Shown here in pieces: positions 36,040 through 43,966 of a DNA stretch of 64,000 nt (the first letter of the stretch is position 1; every line of letters begins with the position of its first letter). Below the pieces are notes generated by a model. It made no database searches and was not told the origin of the DNA. It saw only the letters and a list, made by a program, of their open reading frames with translations. The position numbers and the translations under genes were made by a program. The stretch lies in NCBI RefSeq assembly GCF_029581275.1, contig NZ_CP120742.1, positions 6,634,501-6,698,500 on the forward strand. The letters run 5' to 3'. Source of the DNA: Micromonospora sp. WMMD1155 (GTDB taxonomy: Bacteria > Actinomycetota > Actinomycetes > Mycobacteriales > Micromonosporaceae).

Positions 36040-36486
36040 TCAGACGCGCTTGGGCAGCACGACCACCCGGCCGAAGAACTCGTCGATGCGGCGCACCACG
36101 TCGTTGAAGTCGTCCAGGTCGATCGGCTTGGTGACGTACGCGTTGGCCTGCAACGTGTAGCTGCCGACGATGTCGGTGTCGGCGTTGGAGGTGGTCAACA
36201 CGACGATCGGGATGGTACGCAGATCCTCGTCCTGCTTCACCGCGCCGAGCACCTGCCGACCGTCCATCCGTGGCATGTTGAGGTCGAGCAGGATCACGTC
36301 CGGTCGGCGGGCCTGCTGGTGCCGACCCTCGGCGCGGAGGAACTCCATCGCCTCCTCGCCGTCGCTGACCACGTCGATGACCTTGTCGACGTCGGAGTCC
36401 GCCAATGCCTCCTCGATCATGAGCACGTCGCCCGGGTCGTCGTCGACCACCAGGATGCGTACCGGCTGGGGGCTGTCTGCGCCCAT
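36040..36486 (-). CDS. Single-domain response regulator
   Basis: This 148-residue protein consists of a receiver domain only: VRILVVDDDPGDVLMIEEAL, PDVILLDLNMPRMDGRQVL with the phospho-Asp, PIVVLTTSNADTDI (Thr switch) and AYVTKPIDLDDF (Lys). The DDDPGDV/L start and the NMPRMDG motif are those of Rcp1-like regulators that work with phytochrome or light/redox kinases rather than DNA-binding ones. A GTG one codon upstream of the ATG is possible. It lies next to the STAS-cobalamin-SpoIIE genes on the same strand and may relay a kinase signal into that module. Confidence 0.85.
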   Translation of the reverse strand: MGADSPQPVRILVVDDDPGDVLMIEEALADSDVDKVIDVVSDGEEAMEFLRAEGRHQQARRPDVILLDLNMPRMDGRQVLGAVKQDEDLRTIPIVVLTTSNADTDIVGSYTLQANAYVTKPIDLDDFNDVVRRIDEFFGRVVVLPKRV

Positions 36487-36554
36487 CACTACCTGCTTCG
36501 GGTCGGCGGGTACGGGACCTGACGGTCACCGCGTCGGCGGGGAAATCTAGCCCA

Positions 36555-36902
36555 TCACGGGGCGGTCTGCGACGCGGGGTCGCGCGTTTCCGGTTCGTAG
36601 CGCAACACGTCGGCGAGCCCGGTGACCCGCAACACCCGCTCGACCCGCCCGCTGGCACCGGTGAGCCGGAGCCACCCCCCGTCGGCGGCGACCTGGTTGT
36701 CCCCCCGGACGAACACGGCCATGCCGGTGGAGTCGCAGAACGTGAGGTCGGTGAGGTCGAGGAGCAGCCGGGTCTCGCCCGCGGCGGTCAACTCCTCGAT
36801 CGCGGCGGTCAACTGGGGGGCGGTGCTCAGGTCCAGCTCGCCCGCGAGTCGCAAACCGGCGCCCTCGCCGTCGCGCTCGACGTGGCTGACGCTGAACGTC
36901 AC
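36555..36902 (-). CDS. STAS-domain anti-anti-sigma factor
   Basis: This 115-residue STAS protein has GGGGGAG upstream of the GTG start (VTFSVSHVERDGEG). The phosphorylatable site is in LLLDLTDLTFCDSTGMAVF, with Ser in the DST motif, the position phosphorylated by RsbW-type kinases and dephosphorylated by SpoIIE-type phosphatases. The flanks GLRLAGELDLSTAPQL and GWLRLTGASGRVERVLRVTG complete the fold. It lies 118 bases downstream of the cobalamin-binding and SpoIIE genes on the same strand, making it the obvious substrate of that phosphatase. No anti-sigma kinase is in the window. Confidence 0.85.
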   Translation of the reverse strand: MTFSVSHVERDGEGAGLRLAGELDLSTAPQLTAAIEELTAAGETRLLLDLTDLTFCDSTGMAVFVRGDNQVAADGGWLRLTGASGRVERVLRVTGLADVLRYEPETRDPASQTAP

Positions 36903-37020
36903 CGTGCTCCCCCTCGCTCCACCCCGTGGTGGGACGTTTGCAGTGCGGCAAGTATACGCAGAGCTGACCGGTCGGCCGGAGGGCGCGGTGATCGACCGCG
37001 GCGGTCCTGGAGCGGCCTCG

Positions 37021-38058
37021 TCAGCGGTCGGCGACGGGGAGCGCGGCGCGTCCCAGGGCCAGCACACGCCCCGCTCGGGGGAAGTCACGCAACGCGACGC
37101 GGTAGAAGTCGAAGGGCAGGGCGACGGCCTCGGCGGGCACCCCACGGCTCACCAGGATCTCCAGCAGCCACTCGACGAACTCGGTGAACAACGAGCTGTC
37201 GTCGACGTAGACCGCCGCGGCCAGGAAGTCCACGATATGACCCAGGTCGCTCACCGTCGAGTCGAGCTGAGTGGCGCTGTAGGCGCGTGCCGCCGGCACC
37301 CGCTCCAGCAGGTCGGCCAACGCGCCGTCGATCAGCTCACCCCGACGACGCACCAGGCTGGCGTACTCGTCGTCGGCCAGGTGCGTCAACCGGGGCGGCG
37401 GCACCGCGCGCAGCGCCCGCTCGTCGGCGATGAGGTCGGCCGCGGCGGGGGCGTCCGGCGCCCAGGCCACACCGAGCCGCCGCGCCCACCGGCCGTCCGC
37501 GCCGAACCCGCGCCCGCCCACCACCACCGGTACGTCCGAGCGGCGGCACGCCTCGATCATCCGGTGGGCGTACGGCAGCCGCATCGGTAGCGCGCACGCC
37601 AGGGCGACCGCGTGCGCGTCGTAACGGTGCAGGTACGACACGAGGTGCGCGGCGGGCACGCTGGCACCCAAAAACGTCACCTGCCAGCCGCGCAACCGCA
37701 GCACCTCGGCCACCAGCCGGGGCGGCAGCGCGTGCCACTCGCCGTCCATGCAGGCGACCACCACCCGTCCGCCCGTCGGGCGTGGGTCGACGTGCGCGAC
37801 GACCGCCGCCACCACCTGTTCGCTGATGTGGGTGGCGGCGTGCTCCTGGGCGACGCTCCACTCGTTGCGCGCCCACCGCTCGCCCACCTCGGCCTGCGCG
37901 GGCGCGACCAGGTCCAGCAGCACCCGCTCGGCCGGTACGCCCGCGTCGAGCAGGCCGATCGCCAGGTCGATCGCGCCGTACTCGTCGGCGTCGGCGAGAC
38001 AGTCCAAATAGCCGGCGAAGGCCCCGGCCGGGTCGGCGGCCGCCGTGGCGGTGGTCAC
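37021..38058 (-). CDS. Cobalamin-binding (CarH-like sensor) protein without DNA-binding domain
   Basis: This is a 345-residue protein. Residues 10-85 form the helical cap of B12-binding modules and contain W62-x9-E72-H73 (WARNEWSVAQEH), the motif that in CarH covers the upper face of adenosylcobalamin. Residues 98-225 are the Rossmann-like B12 domain, with the axial-His loop MDGEWHALPPRLV (E107-x-H109; the following Gly of CarH is Pro112) and FLGASVPAAHLVSYL. The last 110 residues (for example SDLGHIVDFLAAAVYVDD) are an all-helical domain I do not recognise. No MerR helix-turn-helix is present. The start overlaps the SpoIIE phosphatase stop by four bases, so it probably senses light or B12 and controls that phosphatase. 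Confidence 0.85.
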   Translation of the reverse strand: MTTATAAADPAGAFAGYLDCLADADEYGAIDLAIGLLDAGVPAERVLLDLVAPAQAEVGERWARNEWSVAQEHAATHISEQVVAAVVAHVDPRPTGGRVVVACMDGEWHALPPRLVAEVLRLRGWQVTFLGASVPAAHLVSYLHRYDAHAVALACALPMRLPYAHRMIEACRRSDVPVVVGGRGFGADGRWARRLGVAWAPDAPAAADLIADERALRAVPPPRLTHLADDEYASLVRRRGELIDGALADLLERVPAARAYSATQLDSTVSDLGHIVDFLAAAVYVDDSSLFTEFVEWLLEILVSRGVPAEAVALPFDFYRVALRDFPRAGRVLALGRAALPVADR

Positions 38059-39812
38059 GCGTCGGACTTCCCCGGCTGGGCGGCGTCGGCCGGCTCGGGC
38101 ACCGAGTGCAGGTGCCGTGACCCGCGCCCGTCGTTCCCGGTGGCCCGCAGCGCCAGCACCGCGATGTCGTCGTGGTCGCCGTGCGCCAACCAGTCGCAGG
38201 TGACCTGCTCCACCCGCTCGGCCAGGGCCGGTGCGGGCATCCGTTGACAGCCGGTCACGGCGGCGACCAGCCGTTCCGTGCCGAACTGCTCGTCGCCACG
38301 ACGGCCACCACGCGCCTCGGTCACCCCGTCGCTGTAGAGCAGGCAGGTCTCCCCCGGCGCGAGTCGTACGCTCACCTCGCCGACCCGGGGGTCGGGCACC
38401 ACCCCGATCAGCATGCCGCTCAGCGGCACCGCCTCCACCTCGCCGGAGGACCGCAGCACCAGCGGTGGCAGGTGCCCGCCGCCGGCCATGGTGAGGGTCA
38501 GACCTCCGTCGCGTCGCGGGCGGGCCACGCCGAGCACGATCGTGGCGAAGCGGCCCTGACCGTGCGCCTGGGTGGTCTCCAGCAGCGCATCGTTGAGCAA
38601 CCGCAGCAACCGCCCGGGGTGCGACTCCAACCGGTGCAACGCCTGTAGGCACTGACGCAACTGGCCGGTGAAGACGGCCGCCTCGACGCCCTTGCCCGAC
38701 ACGTCGCCGAGGAAGAACACCGAGCCCCCGTCGGCGAGCCGGTGCGAGCCGTAGAAGTCGCCGCCGATGCGTAGCCCCGCCTGCGCGGGCCGGTACGCGG
38801 TGCCCCACTGCACGCCCGCCGCCTCGGCCGGCTCGACCGGCAGCAGACTGGCCTGGAGCGTGTCCGCGACCTCCGCCTGGTCGCGGTAGAGCAGGGCGGT
38901 GGTCAGGGCCGCGCCGGCGCGGGCCGCGAACGCGCGGATCAGCTCCACGTCGGCCTCGTCGTACCCGCGGGTCGCTCGGCGGGCCACCAGCAGCACACCG
39001 ACCGGCGCGTCCCGGCCGGGCAGCGGGACGACTCGGGCGGTGCTCTCGGTGCCGGTGAGCGCGGGCAGCCAACCGGCGTCGACAGCCTGCTCGACCAGCC
39101 AGTCGACGGCGTGCGGCTCGGCTCCGGTGAGCCCGTCGGCGATGGCGCTCGGCAGGTCGCCGCCGGCCAGCACCCCGCTGTCCACCGTCGGGGACTCGTC
39201 GTCGGTACGCGATGACCGCCACCAACGGGCCCGACCGCCACGCGGGGCGAGCACCAGCACGGCCACCTCGGCCACTGTCGGCACGGCGAGGCGGACCACC
39301 GCGGCGGCCGCCCGGTCGGGGTGCAGGGGGTTGCCCAGCTTGTCGCCGACCACGGCCAGGAACGTCGAGCGGGCCCGCTCCGCGAGCAGCGCGTCGGTGC
39401 CGCTGACGCGGTCGGTGACGTCCTCGACGTACCAGCAGCAGCGGCCTGCGGACAGGGGCACCCGGCGGGCGCTGAGCCGACGCCCGAGGTGGGTGAAGTC
39501 GCCGTCGTCCAACCCGGGCACACCGGCCGCGTCGAGCAACTCGCCGGGCGTCACCTCGGGTAGCAGGCGTTCGGCCACCGGGCTGACGTGGCGCACGACG
39601 CCGTCGGCGTCGCAGACGATCAGGCCCTCCCGGACGTGCTCGACGACCTCGGACCAGTCGGGGGCGGACACATCCCCGTCGAGGGCGAGCGGCGGCAGCG
39701 CGGCAGCGGACCGGGGCAGGACGTCGGCGGGCCACGCCGGGGGCCGTGTGGTACTCGGTGTGGGGAGCCGTCCGTCGCCCGGGTCTACGTCCCTGACGTC
39801 GGAAGCAGTCAC
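38055..39812 (-). CDS. SpoIIE-type PP2C phosphatase with PAS and GAF domains
   Basis: This 585-residue protein has a PAS-like domain at residues 55-140 (EGLIVCDADGVVRHVSPVAE) and a GAF domain at about 155-320 (DVELIRAFAARAGAALTTAL at its end). The phosphatase domain covers 340-560 with GGDFYGSHRLADGGSVFFLG, DVSGKGVEAA and the late metal site HGDHDDIAVLAL. Such enzymes dephosphorylate STAS anti-anti-sigma factors. It is translationally coupled (GTGA) to the cobalamin-binding protein, has a STAS gene downstream and another divergent upstream, so it is the hub of a partner-switch cascade. Its start is a GTG; 173 bases separate it from the divergent STAS gene. Confidence 0.9.
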   Translation of the reverse strand: MTASDVRDVDPGDGRLPTPSTTRPPAWPADVLPRSAAALPPLALDGDVSAPDWSEVVEHVREGLIVCDADGVVRHVSPVAERLLPEVTPGELLDAAGVPGLDDGDFTHLGRRLSARRVPLSAGRCCWYVEDVTDRVSGTDALLAERARSTFLAVVGDKLGNPLHPDRAAAAVVRLAVPTVAEVAVLVLAPRGGRARWWRSSRTDDESPTVDSGVLAGGDLPSAIADGLTGAEPHAVDWLVEQAVDAGWLPALTGTESTARVVPLPGRDAPVGVLLVARRATRGYDEADVELIRAFAARAGAALTTALLYRDQAEVADTLQASLLPVEPAEAAGVQWGTAYRPAQAGLRIGGDFYGSHRLADGGSVFFLGDVSGKGVEAAVFTGQLRQCLQALHRLESHPGRLLRLLNDALLETTQAHGQGRFATIVLGVARPRRDGGLTLTMAGGGHLPPLVLRSSGEVEAVPLSGMLIGVVPDPRVGEVSVRLAPGETCLLYSDGVTEARGGRRGDEQFGTERLVAAVTGCQRMPAPALAERVEQVTCDWLAHGDHDDIAVLALRATGNDGRGSRHLHSVPEPADAAQPGKSDA

Positions 39813-39985
39813 CAGCTGAGCCTCACTCCTTGTCGTCCACCCGTGCCCGCGCCGGAACCGGCGCTCAGTGTCGGAACTCTCCAGTCACCCTACGCCGGTC
39901 GGCGGCTGGTGGCATCTCAGCGCATTCGGGTGGCGCAGCACCGCGCCCGCTTTGCGTTTCCACGCTCGGCCGGGAAAATGACGGG

Positions 39986-40315
39986 ATGTCCGACCAGCTG
40001 TTGGCGATTGAGGCGACCCGCCTCGATGCGGGGCACGTCCGGCTCCGGCTGACCGGCGAACTCGACTACGACACCGCACCCGAGTTGACCGCCGCGGCGG
40101 CCGACCTGCACGGCGACGACGAGGTGTTGATCGACCTGACCGGCATCAGCATCTGCGACTCCTCCGGGCTCAGCGCGTTGCTGGTGGTGCAGCGCAGCGC
40201 CCGGGTGATCCGGCTGACCGGGGTCAGCCCGCAGTTGCAACGGATGCTCGACCGCACCGGCCTGGCCGAGTTGCTGACCGTCGACCACGACGACGACCTG
40301 CGCGCCACCGGCTGA
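39986..40315 (+). CDS. STAS-domain anti-anti-sigma factor
   Basis: This is a 109-residue STAS protein (MSDQLLAIEATRLDAGHVRL). The phospho-acceptor segment is VLIDLTGISICDSSGLSALL, with Ser in the DSS motif, followed by RVIRLTGVSPQLQRMLDRTG. An upstream extension of the frame has no coding character, so the ATG at 39986 is used, although its Shine-Dalgarno site is weak. It is divergent from the SpoIIE phosphatase gene and could share its regulatory region and be its substrate. Two STAS proteins around one phosphatase suggest either branching or insulation of the signal. Confidence 0.85.
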   Translation: MSDQLLAIEATRLDAGHVRLRLTGELDYDTAPELTAAAADLHGDDEVLIDLTGISICDSSGLSALLVVQRSARVIRLTGVSPQLQRMLDRTGLAELLTVDHDDDLRATG

Positions 40316-40320
40316 TCGAC

Positions 40321-40374
40321 GGCCACCCCGGCGGGCCGGGGTGGCCCCCGACCCTGGGACCTGGGGTCGGGGGC
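40321..40374. terminator. Pair of overlapping GC-rich hairpins between convergent genes
   Basis: Two stems follow the STAS stop codon: GGCCACCCCGG with its complement (40321-40346, four-base loop), then GCCCCCGACCC with its complement (40344-40374). They overlap by three bases and so may be alternative structures. The position between convergent ends supports a bidirectional terminator. Confidence 0.75.
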
Positions 40375-40385
40375 CGGAGGAATGT

Positions 40386-40700
40386 CTAAGGCGCCGTCAT
40401 CGGCTGGAGCCGGGGGCGGTCCTCGCGCAGTTCGCCGGTCGGCGGCGGTTCGACGTCCTCGGGCTCCCCCGAATCGGGCGTCTGGTACAGGTAGCGGACG
40501 AACTGCCCACCCGCCTCGTTGTCGTCCGCGCCGGGCCACTGGCCGATGCAGTCCATACCGACCACCTCCCGACCGGTCCCGTCGGCCTCCTCCAACAGCG
40601 CCCACAGGCTCACCGGGTAACACCTGGTGGCCTCGGGCGTGACCTGCCAGCGGGCGTACCAGCCGGGTCGGGCGGGGACGATCTCGACGATCTGCTTCAT
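40386..40700 (-). CDS. Hypothetical protein (104 aa)
   Basis: The ATG MKQIVEIVPARPGWYARWQV is preceded by AAGGAAGG at good distance. The protein is soluble, with Trp and acidic residues, and has a beta-rich N-terminal half (ARWQVTPEATRCYPVSLWAL, then GMDCIGQWPGADDNEAGG). It ends in a Pro/Glu-rich tail. I recognise no family; similar short proteins with the RPGWYARW start occur in Micromonospora-type genomes. It converges on the STAS gene and is divergent from the DUF2267 gene. It looks expressed, given its ribosome binding site and codon bias, but no function is proposed. Confidence 0.65.
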   Translation of the reverse strand: MKQIVEIVPARPGWYARWQVTPEATRCYPVSLWALLEEADGTGREVVGMDCIGQWPGADDNEAGGQFVRYLYQTPDSGEPEDVEPPPTGELREDRPRLQPMTAP

Positions 40701-40763
40701 GACGACCTTCCTTCCGCGTACCTCGGAAGAACTCCGGTCCTGGATCGATCGTGCGGGCCCTGC

Positions 40764-40782
40764 GGGTGAGCACAGCTCACCC
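40764..40782. promoter_or_regulatory. Candidate operator dyad in divergent gap
   Basis: GGGTGAGC-ACA-GCTCACCC is a perfect interrupted palindrome 64 bases upstream of the minus-strand hypothetical gene and 120 bases before the plus-strand DUF2267 gene. It could be a shared regulator site. The assignment rests on symmetry and position only. Confidence 0.3.
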
Positions 40783-40901
40783 CCGCCGGATGAAGCGTCG
40801 GCGACTGTCGGGCCGACCCGGCCGGCCGTCGCCGTTTCCTTCTCGGCGACGGCGGGAAGGCGACCGGCGCAGCCACGATCCCCAGCGGAAGGGGTTCCAC
40901 G

Positions 40902-41879
40902 ATGCGCAAGCAGATGGAAGGCGACAACCAGAGGCGTCGGGCGCTGGCCCGGCAGGCCCGCGAACAGAGTCGCCAGCCCAGCGAGATCGGCGCCAGCCTG
41001 AGCGCCTCCAAGCAGCTCACGAGCCTCGAGTCGGGCAAGCGAGCCGGCCCGCCGTCGGCCGGGCCGCACAAACCGGACAGCACGCGTGGCGGTCCGGCTC
41101 CGCCGCAGCTCGGCAGCGCCGACAATCCGCGGCCGCAGCCGTCCCCGCCGAGCGGTGCGACCGGCGTGAGCACCATGGGCTACCACGACCTGGTCGACGA
41201 GGTACGACGTCGCGCCGGCGTCGACTTCAAGACCGCCAAGGTGGGCACCGAGGCGACGGTGCTGGTCCTCGCCTTCGCCCTGGAGACCGCCGAGCGGCAG
41301 CGGCTGCTCGCGGCGGTGCCGTCGTCGCTGCACGACGTGCTGCCCGTCGACGGCATCGAGCGGCACCAGGAGCTGCCCGGCTTCCTGGCCGAGGTGGGCC
41401 GGATCAGCGGCAACACCCCGGAGCAGGCCCGGTACCAGGCCGAGGCGACGATGGCCGCGCTCGCCGAGCAGGACGGCGACCTGGTCGAGTCGCTGCACGT
41501 ACCCGACGGGTTGCGCGACCTGCTCAACCCGCCGGAGGCCGGCGGCGGCCTGGTCGGCGCGTCCACCACCACACCCACCCTGGACGCCGACGAGATCGAC
41601 GCGGCGCTGGACGACCTGCCGTACTGGGCCGGAGACAGCCAGGGCCTGCATCGGGTGGTCGCACTGCCGGCGGACAACCTGGACCGGGTGCTCGCCCGCC
41701 TCGACCGGCTGCGCCAGGACACCGGCCGCGGCCCGAGCATCGGACGTCCCGGCGACACCGCCGCCGTCGTGACCGTACGCACCAGCCAGGCCGACGGGGT
41801 GACCGCGCTCGACGTGGACCTCGCCCACCAGGTCGACGACGCGATCGACGAGGTGGGGGCCGGGATGGCCGGCGGCTGA
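40902..41879 (+). CDS. DUF2267 protein with degenerate pterin-dehydratase-like C-terminus
   Basis: This 325-residue protein has a basic, flexible N-terminal 88 residues (MRKQMEGDNQRRRALARQAR, then a PSEIGASLSASKQ segment). A DUF2267 helical domain follows at 92-210 (GYHDLVDEVRRRAGVDFKTA; LLAAVPSSLHDVLPVDG). The C-terminal 100 residues (LDDLPYWAGDSQGLHRVVAL, then VTVRTSQADGVTALDVDLAH) have the strand-helix order of pterin-4a-carbinolamine dehydratase. The His-His-Pro-Asp active-site motif expected in the middle is replaced (GRGPS), so it is probably not an enzyme. GGAAGGGG precedes the start. DUF2267 proteins are often stress- or dormancy-associated in actinobacteria; a second one is at 49.2 kb. 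Confidence 0.75.
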   Translation: MRKQMEGDNQRRRALARQAREQSRQPSEIGASLSASKQLTSLESGKRAGPPSAGPHKPDSTRGGPAPPQLGSADNPRPQPSPPSGATGVSTMGYHDLVDEVRRRAGVDFKTAKVGTEATVLVLAFALETAERQRLLAAVPSSLHDVLPVDGIERHQELPGFLAEVGRISGNTPEQARYQAEATMAALAEQDGDLVESLHVPDGLRDLLNPPEAGGGLVGASTTTPTLDADEIDAALDDLPYWAGDSQGLHRVVALPADNLDRVLARLDRLRQDTGRGPSIGRPGDTAAVVTVRTSQADGVTALDVDLAHQVDDAIDEVGAGMAGG

Positions 41880-41994
41880 CCGGCCACGGTGACCCGGGCG
41901 GGTCGGCGGGCGGGGGCACACCCCGGTCCGCCGGCCCGTCGGCGGTGCCGGACCACCGCCGGGCCGGACCACCGGCTCGGCTAGCGTGCCGGTC

Positions 41995-42774
41995 ATGAAC
42001 CGCGCCGCCGACCGGCTGGAGCTGGTCGCCGATCCGGTCCGCCGCACCGGGCGGACGCTGCTGTCCGCCGGTGTCGAGCAGTCGTACGTGGACGTCGAGG
42101 ATCCGCTGCACCTGCACTTCGAGTACGTCCGGCGGATCGCCTCGGCGGTGCGGGTGGCCGCACCGGCCGACACCCCGTTGCACGTCCTGCACCTGGGCGG
42201 CGGCGCGTTGACGCTGCCCCGCTGGCTGGCGGCCACCCGGCCCGGCTCCCCGCAGCGGGTCGTCGAGCGGGACCCGGCGGTGGTCGAGCTGGTCGCCCGG
42301 GAGTTGCCGCCACTGCCGCCCGAGGTACGGGTGGAGGTCGCCGACGCCCGGGACGCACTCACCGCCACCCCGGCCGGTCGGTACGACCTGGTGATCGCCG
42401 ACATCTACCGGGCCGCCCAGATGCCCCGGCACGTCCGCACCGTCGAGTTCGCCGCCGAGGTGGCCCGTGTCCTGCGCCCGGACGGGACGTACCTGGTCAA
42501 CGTCACGGACCTGCCGCCGCTGGTCGGCACCCGGGCGCAGGTGGCGACGCTGCGGGCGGTCTTCGCCGACGTGTGCGTCGTCGGCGACCGGCGGATGCTG
42601 CGCGGCCGGCGGTACGGCAACCTGGTGCTGGCCGCGACGTCACGCCCCGGCGGCCTGCCGGTCGGCCGGCTGGCGGTGGCCGCCCTCCGCGACCCGGTGC
42701 CCGGCGGGCTGTTGCACGCCGCGGCGCTCGACACGTTCGTGGCCGGTGCCCGCCCGGTCACCGACGAGCGCTAG
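41995..42774 (+). CDS. Spermidine synthase-like methyltransferase-fold protein
   Basis: This 259-residue protein follows the polyamine-synthase fold: QSYVDVEDPLHLHFEYVRRI, LHVLHLGGGALTLPRWLAAT as the nucleotide-binding loop, RVVERDPAVVELVARELP (acidic residue after strand 2), VADARDALTATP and DLVIADIYRAAQMP. A spermidine synthase would have a D-[SA]-[ST]-D-x3-GP motif at that last point; here it is DIYRAAQ, so the true reaction is doubtful. This class is widely annotated as 'fused MFS/spermidine synthase' or spermidine synthase-like in actinobacteria. The ATG is used although no Shine-Dalgarno site is obvious. A perfect hairpin begins at its stop codon. Confidence 0.75.
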   Translation: MNRAADRLELVADPVRRTGRTLLSAGVEQSYVDVEDPLHLHFEYVRRIASAVRVAAPADTPLHVLHLGGGALTLPRWLAATRPGSPQRVVERDPAVVELVARELPPLPPEVRVEVADARDALTATPAGRYDLVIADIYRAAQMPRHVRTVEFAAEVARVLRPDGTYLVNVTDLPPLVGTRAQVATLRAVFADVCVVGDRRMLRGRRYGNLVLAATSRPGGLPVGRLAVAALRDPVPGGLLHAAALDTFVAGARPVTDER

Positions 42775-42810
42775 CTTGATCTTTAACCCCTGAGGGGTTA
42801 AAGATCAAGC
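42774..42810. terminator. Perfect 17-bp palindromic hairpin after spermidine synthase-like gene
   Basis: GCTTGATCTTTAACCCC and its exact complement are separated by the three bases TGA. The first base is the last base of the TAG stop codon. With 17 perfect base pairs and a three-base loop it is the most stable structure of its size here. It is unusually AT-rich for the locus, suggesting either an intrinsic terminator or a mobile palindromic repeat. The next plus-strand gene starts 60 bases later. Confidence 0.75.
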
Positions 42811-42870
42811 CAGGGCTGTTGCGCCCGCGACGCCGGGTTTCCGACGCCCCGCGCGGGGAAGGCGCGTCGG

Positions 42871-43950
42871 ATGAGCAACGCCGACGATCGGGCGATTGCC
42901 CGCCGGACCCTGATCGTGATCGGTCTGGTGCTGGCGACCACGTTCGCGCTGGCCTTCGTGTACGCGACCCGCCGGGTGCTCACCTGGGCCGTGGTCGCCG
43001 CGTTCTTCGCCGTCGCGCTGGGCCCCCTGGTCGACCGGCTGCAACACCGGCTCGTCCGACGCCGGTCGCTGGCCACCCTGCTGGTGTTCCTCGCCGCGTT
43101 CGTGCTGCTGGCGACCGTGGCCGCCCTCATCCTGGTGCCGTTGTTCGACGAGCTGGGACGGTTCGCCGACCGGGCACCGGGGTTGTTGCACGAGGCCCGC
43201 GTCGGCCAGGGCCCGCTGGGGCAACTGCTGGAGCGCACCGGAGCGCGCCGCTACGTCAGCGAGCACTCCGACCAACTGCGCGACCTCGGAACCCGGCTGC
43301 GCCAACCCGCGGTGGGGGTGCTGCGCGGCGTCGTCGAGACGGTCGCCGGGCTGGTCACCGTCATCGTGCTGGCGTACCTCATGGTGTTGGAGGCCCCGCG
43401 GATCACCCGGGGCGTCCTCGCGGTGGCCGGGGACGCTCGGGGCGAGCGACTGCGCCGCGTCGGCCGGGAGGTGTCGCGGACCGTCACCGGTTACCTCACC
43501 GGCAACCTGCTGATCAGCGCGATCTGCGGGCTGCTGACCTACCTGGTGCTCGCCCTCACCGGGGTGCCGTTCGCGGCCGTGATCGCCCTGCTGGTCGCGG
43601 TGGCCGACCTGATACCGCTGGTCGGCGCGACGCTCGGCGCGGTGATCGCGGCCGGGGCCGGGTTCCTGCACTCCCCCACCGCGGGGATCGTGGTGCTGGT
43701 CTTCTTCGTCGTCTACCAGCAGGTGGAGAACCACCTGCTGCAACCGCTCATCCTGTCCCGGGCGGTCCGGCTCAACCCGCTGACCGTGCTGGCCAGTGTG
43801 CTGCTCGCGGCGGAGCTGGCCGGCCTGCTCGGCGCGCTGCTGGCCATCCCCGCCGCCGGCATCGTCCAGACCCTGCTACGGGAGTACGGGCCGCGCCGGC
43901 TCCGCCCCGCATCCGCACGCCGGCCGGCCGGTCCCGCCCCGCAGGGCTGA
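42871..43950 (+). CDS. AI-2E family transporter
   Basis: This is a 359-residue membrane protein with the AI-2E/PerM pattern: N-terminal helices (TLIVIGLVLATTFALAFVYA; LTWAVVAAFFAVALGPLVDR), a cytoplasmic helical region at about 105-160 and then a block of five or six helices. Signature segments are SRTVTGYLTGNLLISAICGL, VPFAAVIALLVAVADLIPLV and VYQQVENHLLQPLILSRAV (the Q-x-x-E-N-x-x-L motif of the family). Members export varied small molecules or sodium, and the original AI-2 link does not hold for most. It is probably transcribed alone, after the strong hairpin at 42774. Confidence 0.9.
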   Translation: MSNADDRAIARRTLIVIGLVLATTFALAFVYATRRVLTWAVVAAFFAVALGPLVDRLQHRLVRRRSLATLLVFLAAFVLLATVAALILVPLFDELGRFADRAPGLLHEARVGQGPLGQLLERTGARRYVSEHSDQLRDLGTRLRQPAVGVLRGVVETVAGLVTVIVLAYLMVLEAPRITRGVLAVAGDARGERLRRVGREVSRTVTGYLTGNLLISAICGLLTYLVLALTGVPFAAVIALLVAVADLIPLVGATLGAVIAAGAGFLHSPTAGIVVLVFFVVYQQVENHLLQPLILSRAVRLNPLTVLASVLLAAELAGLLGALLAIPAAGIVQTLLREYGPRRLRPASARRPAGPAPQG

Positions 43951-43966
43951 CCGGGGCGGCGGCCGC

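Noticed and set aside
37021..39735. 900-codon frame containing the cobalamin-binding protein
   Set aside because: The upstream two-thirds are an out-of-frame shadow of the SpoIIE phosphatase. Only the part from the GTG at 38058 carries real domains.
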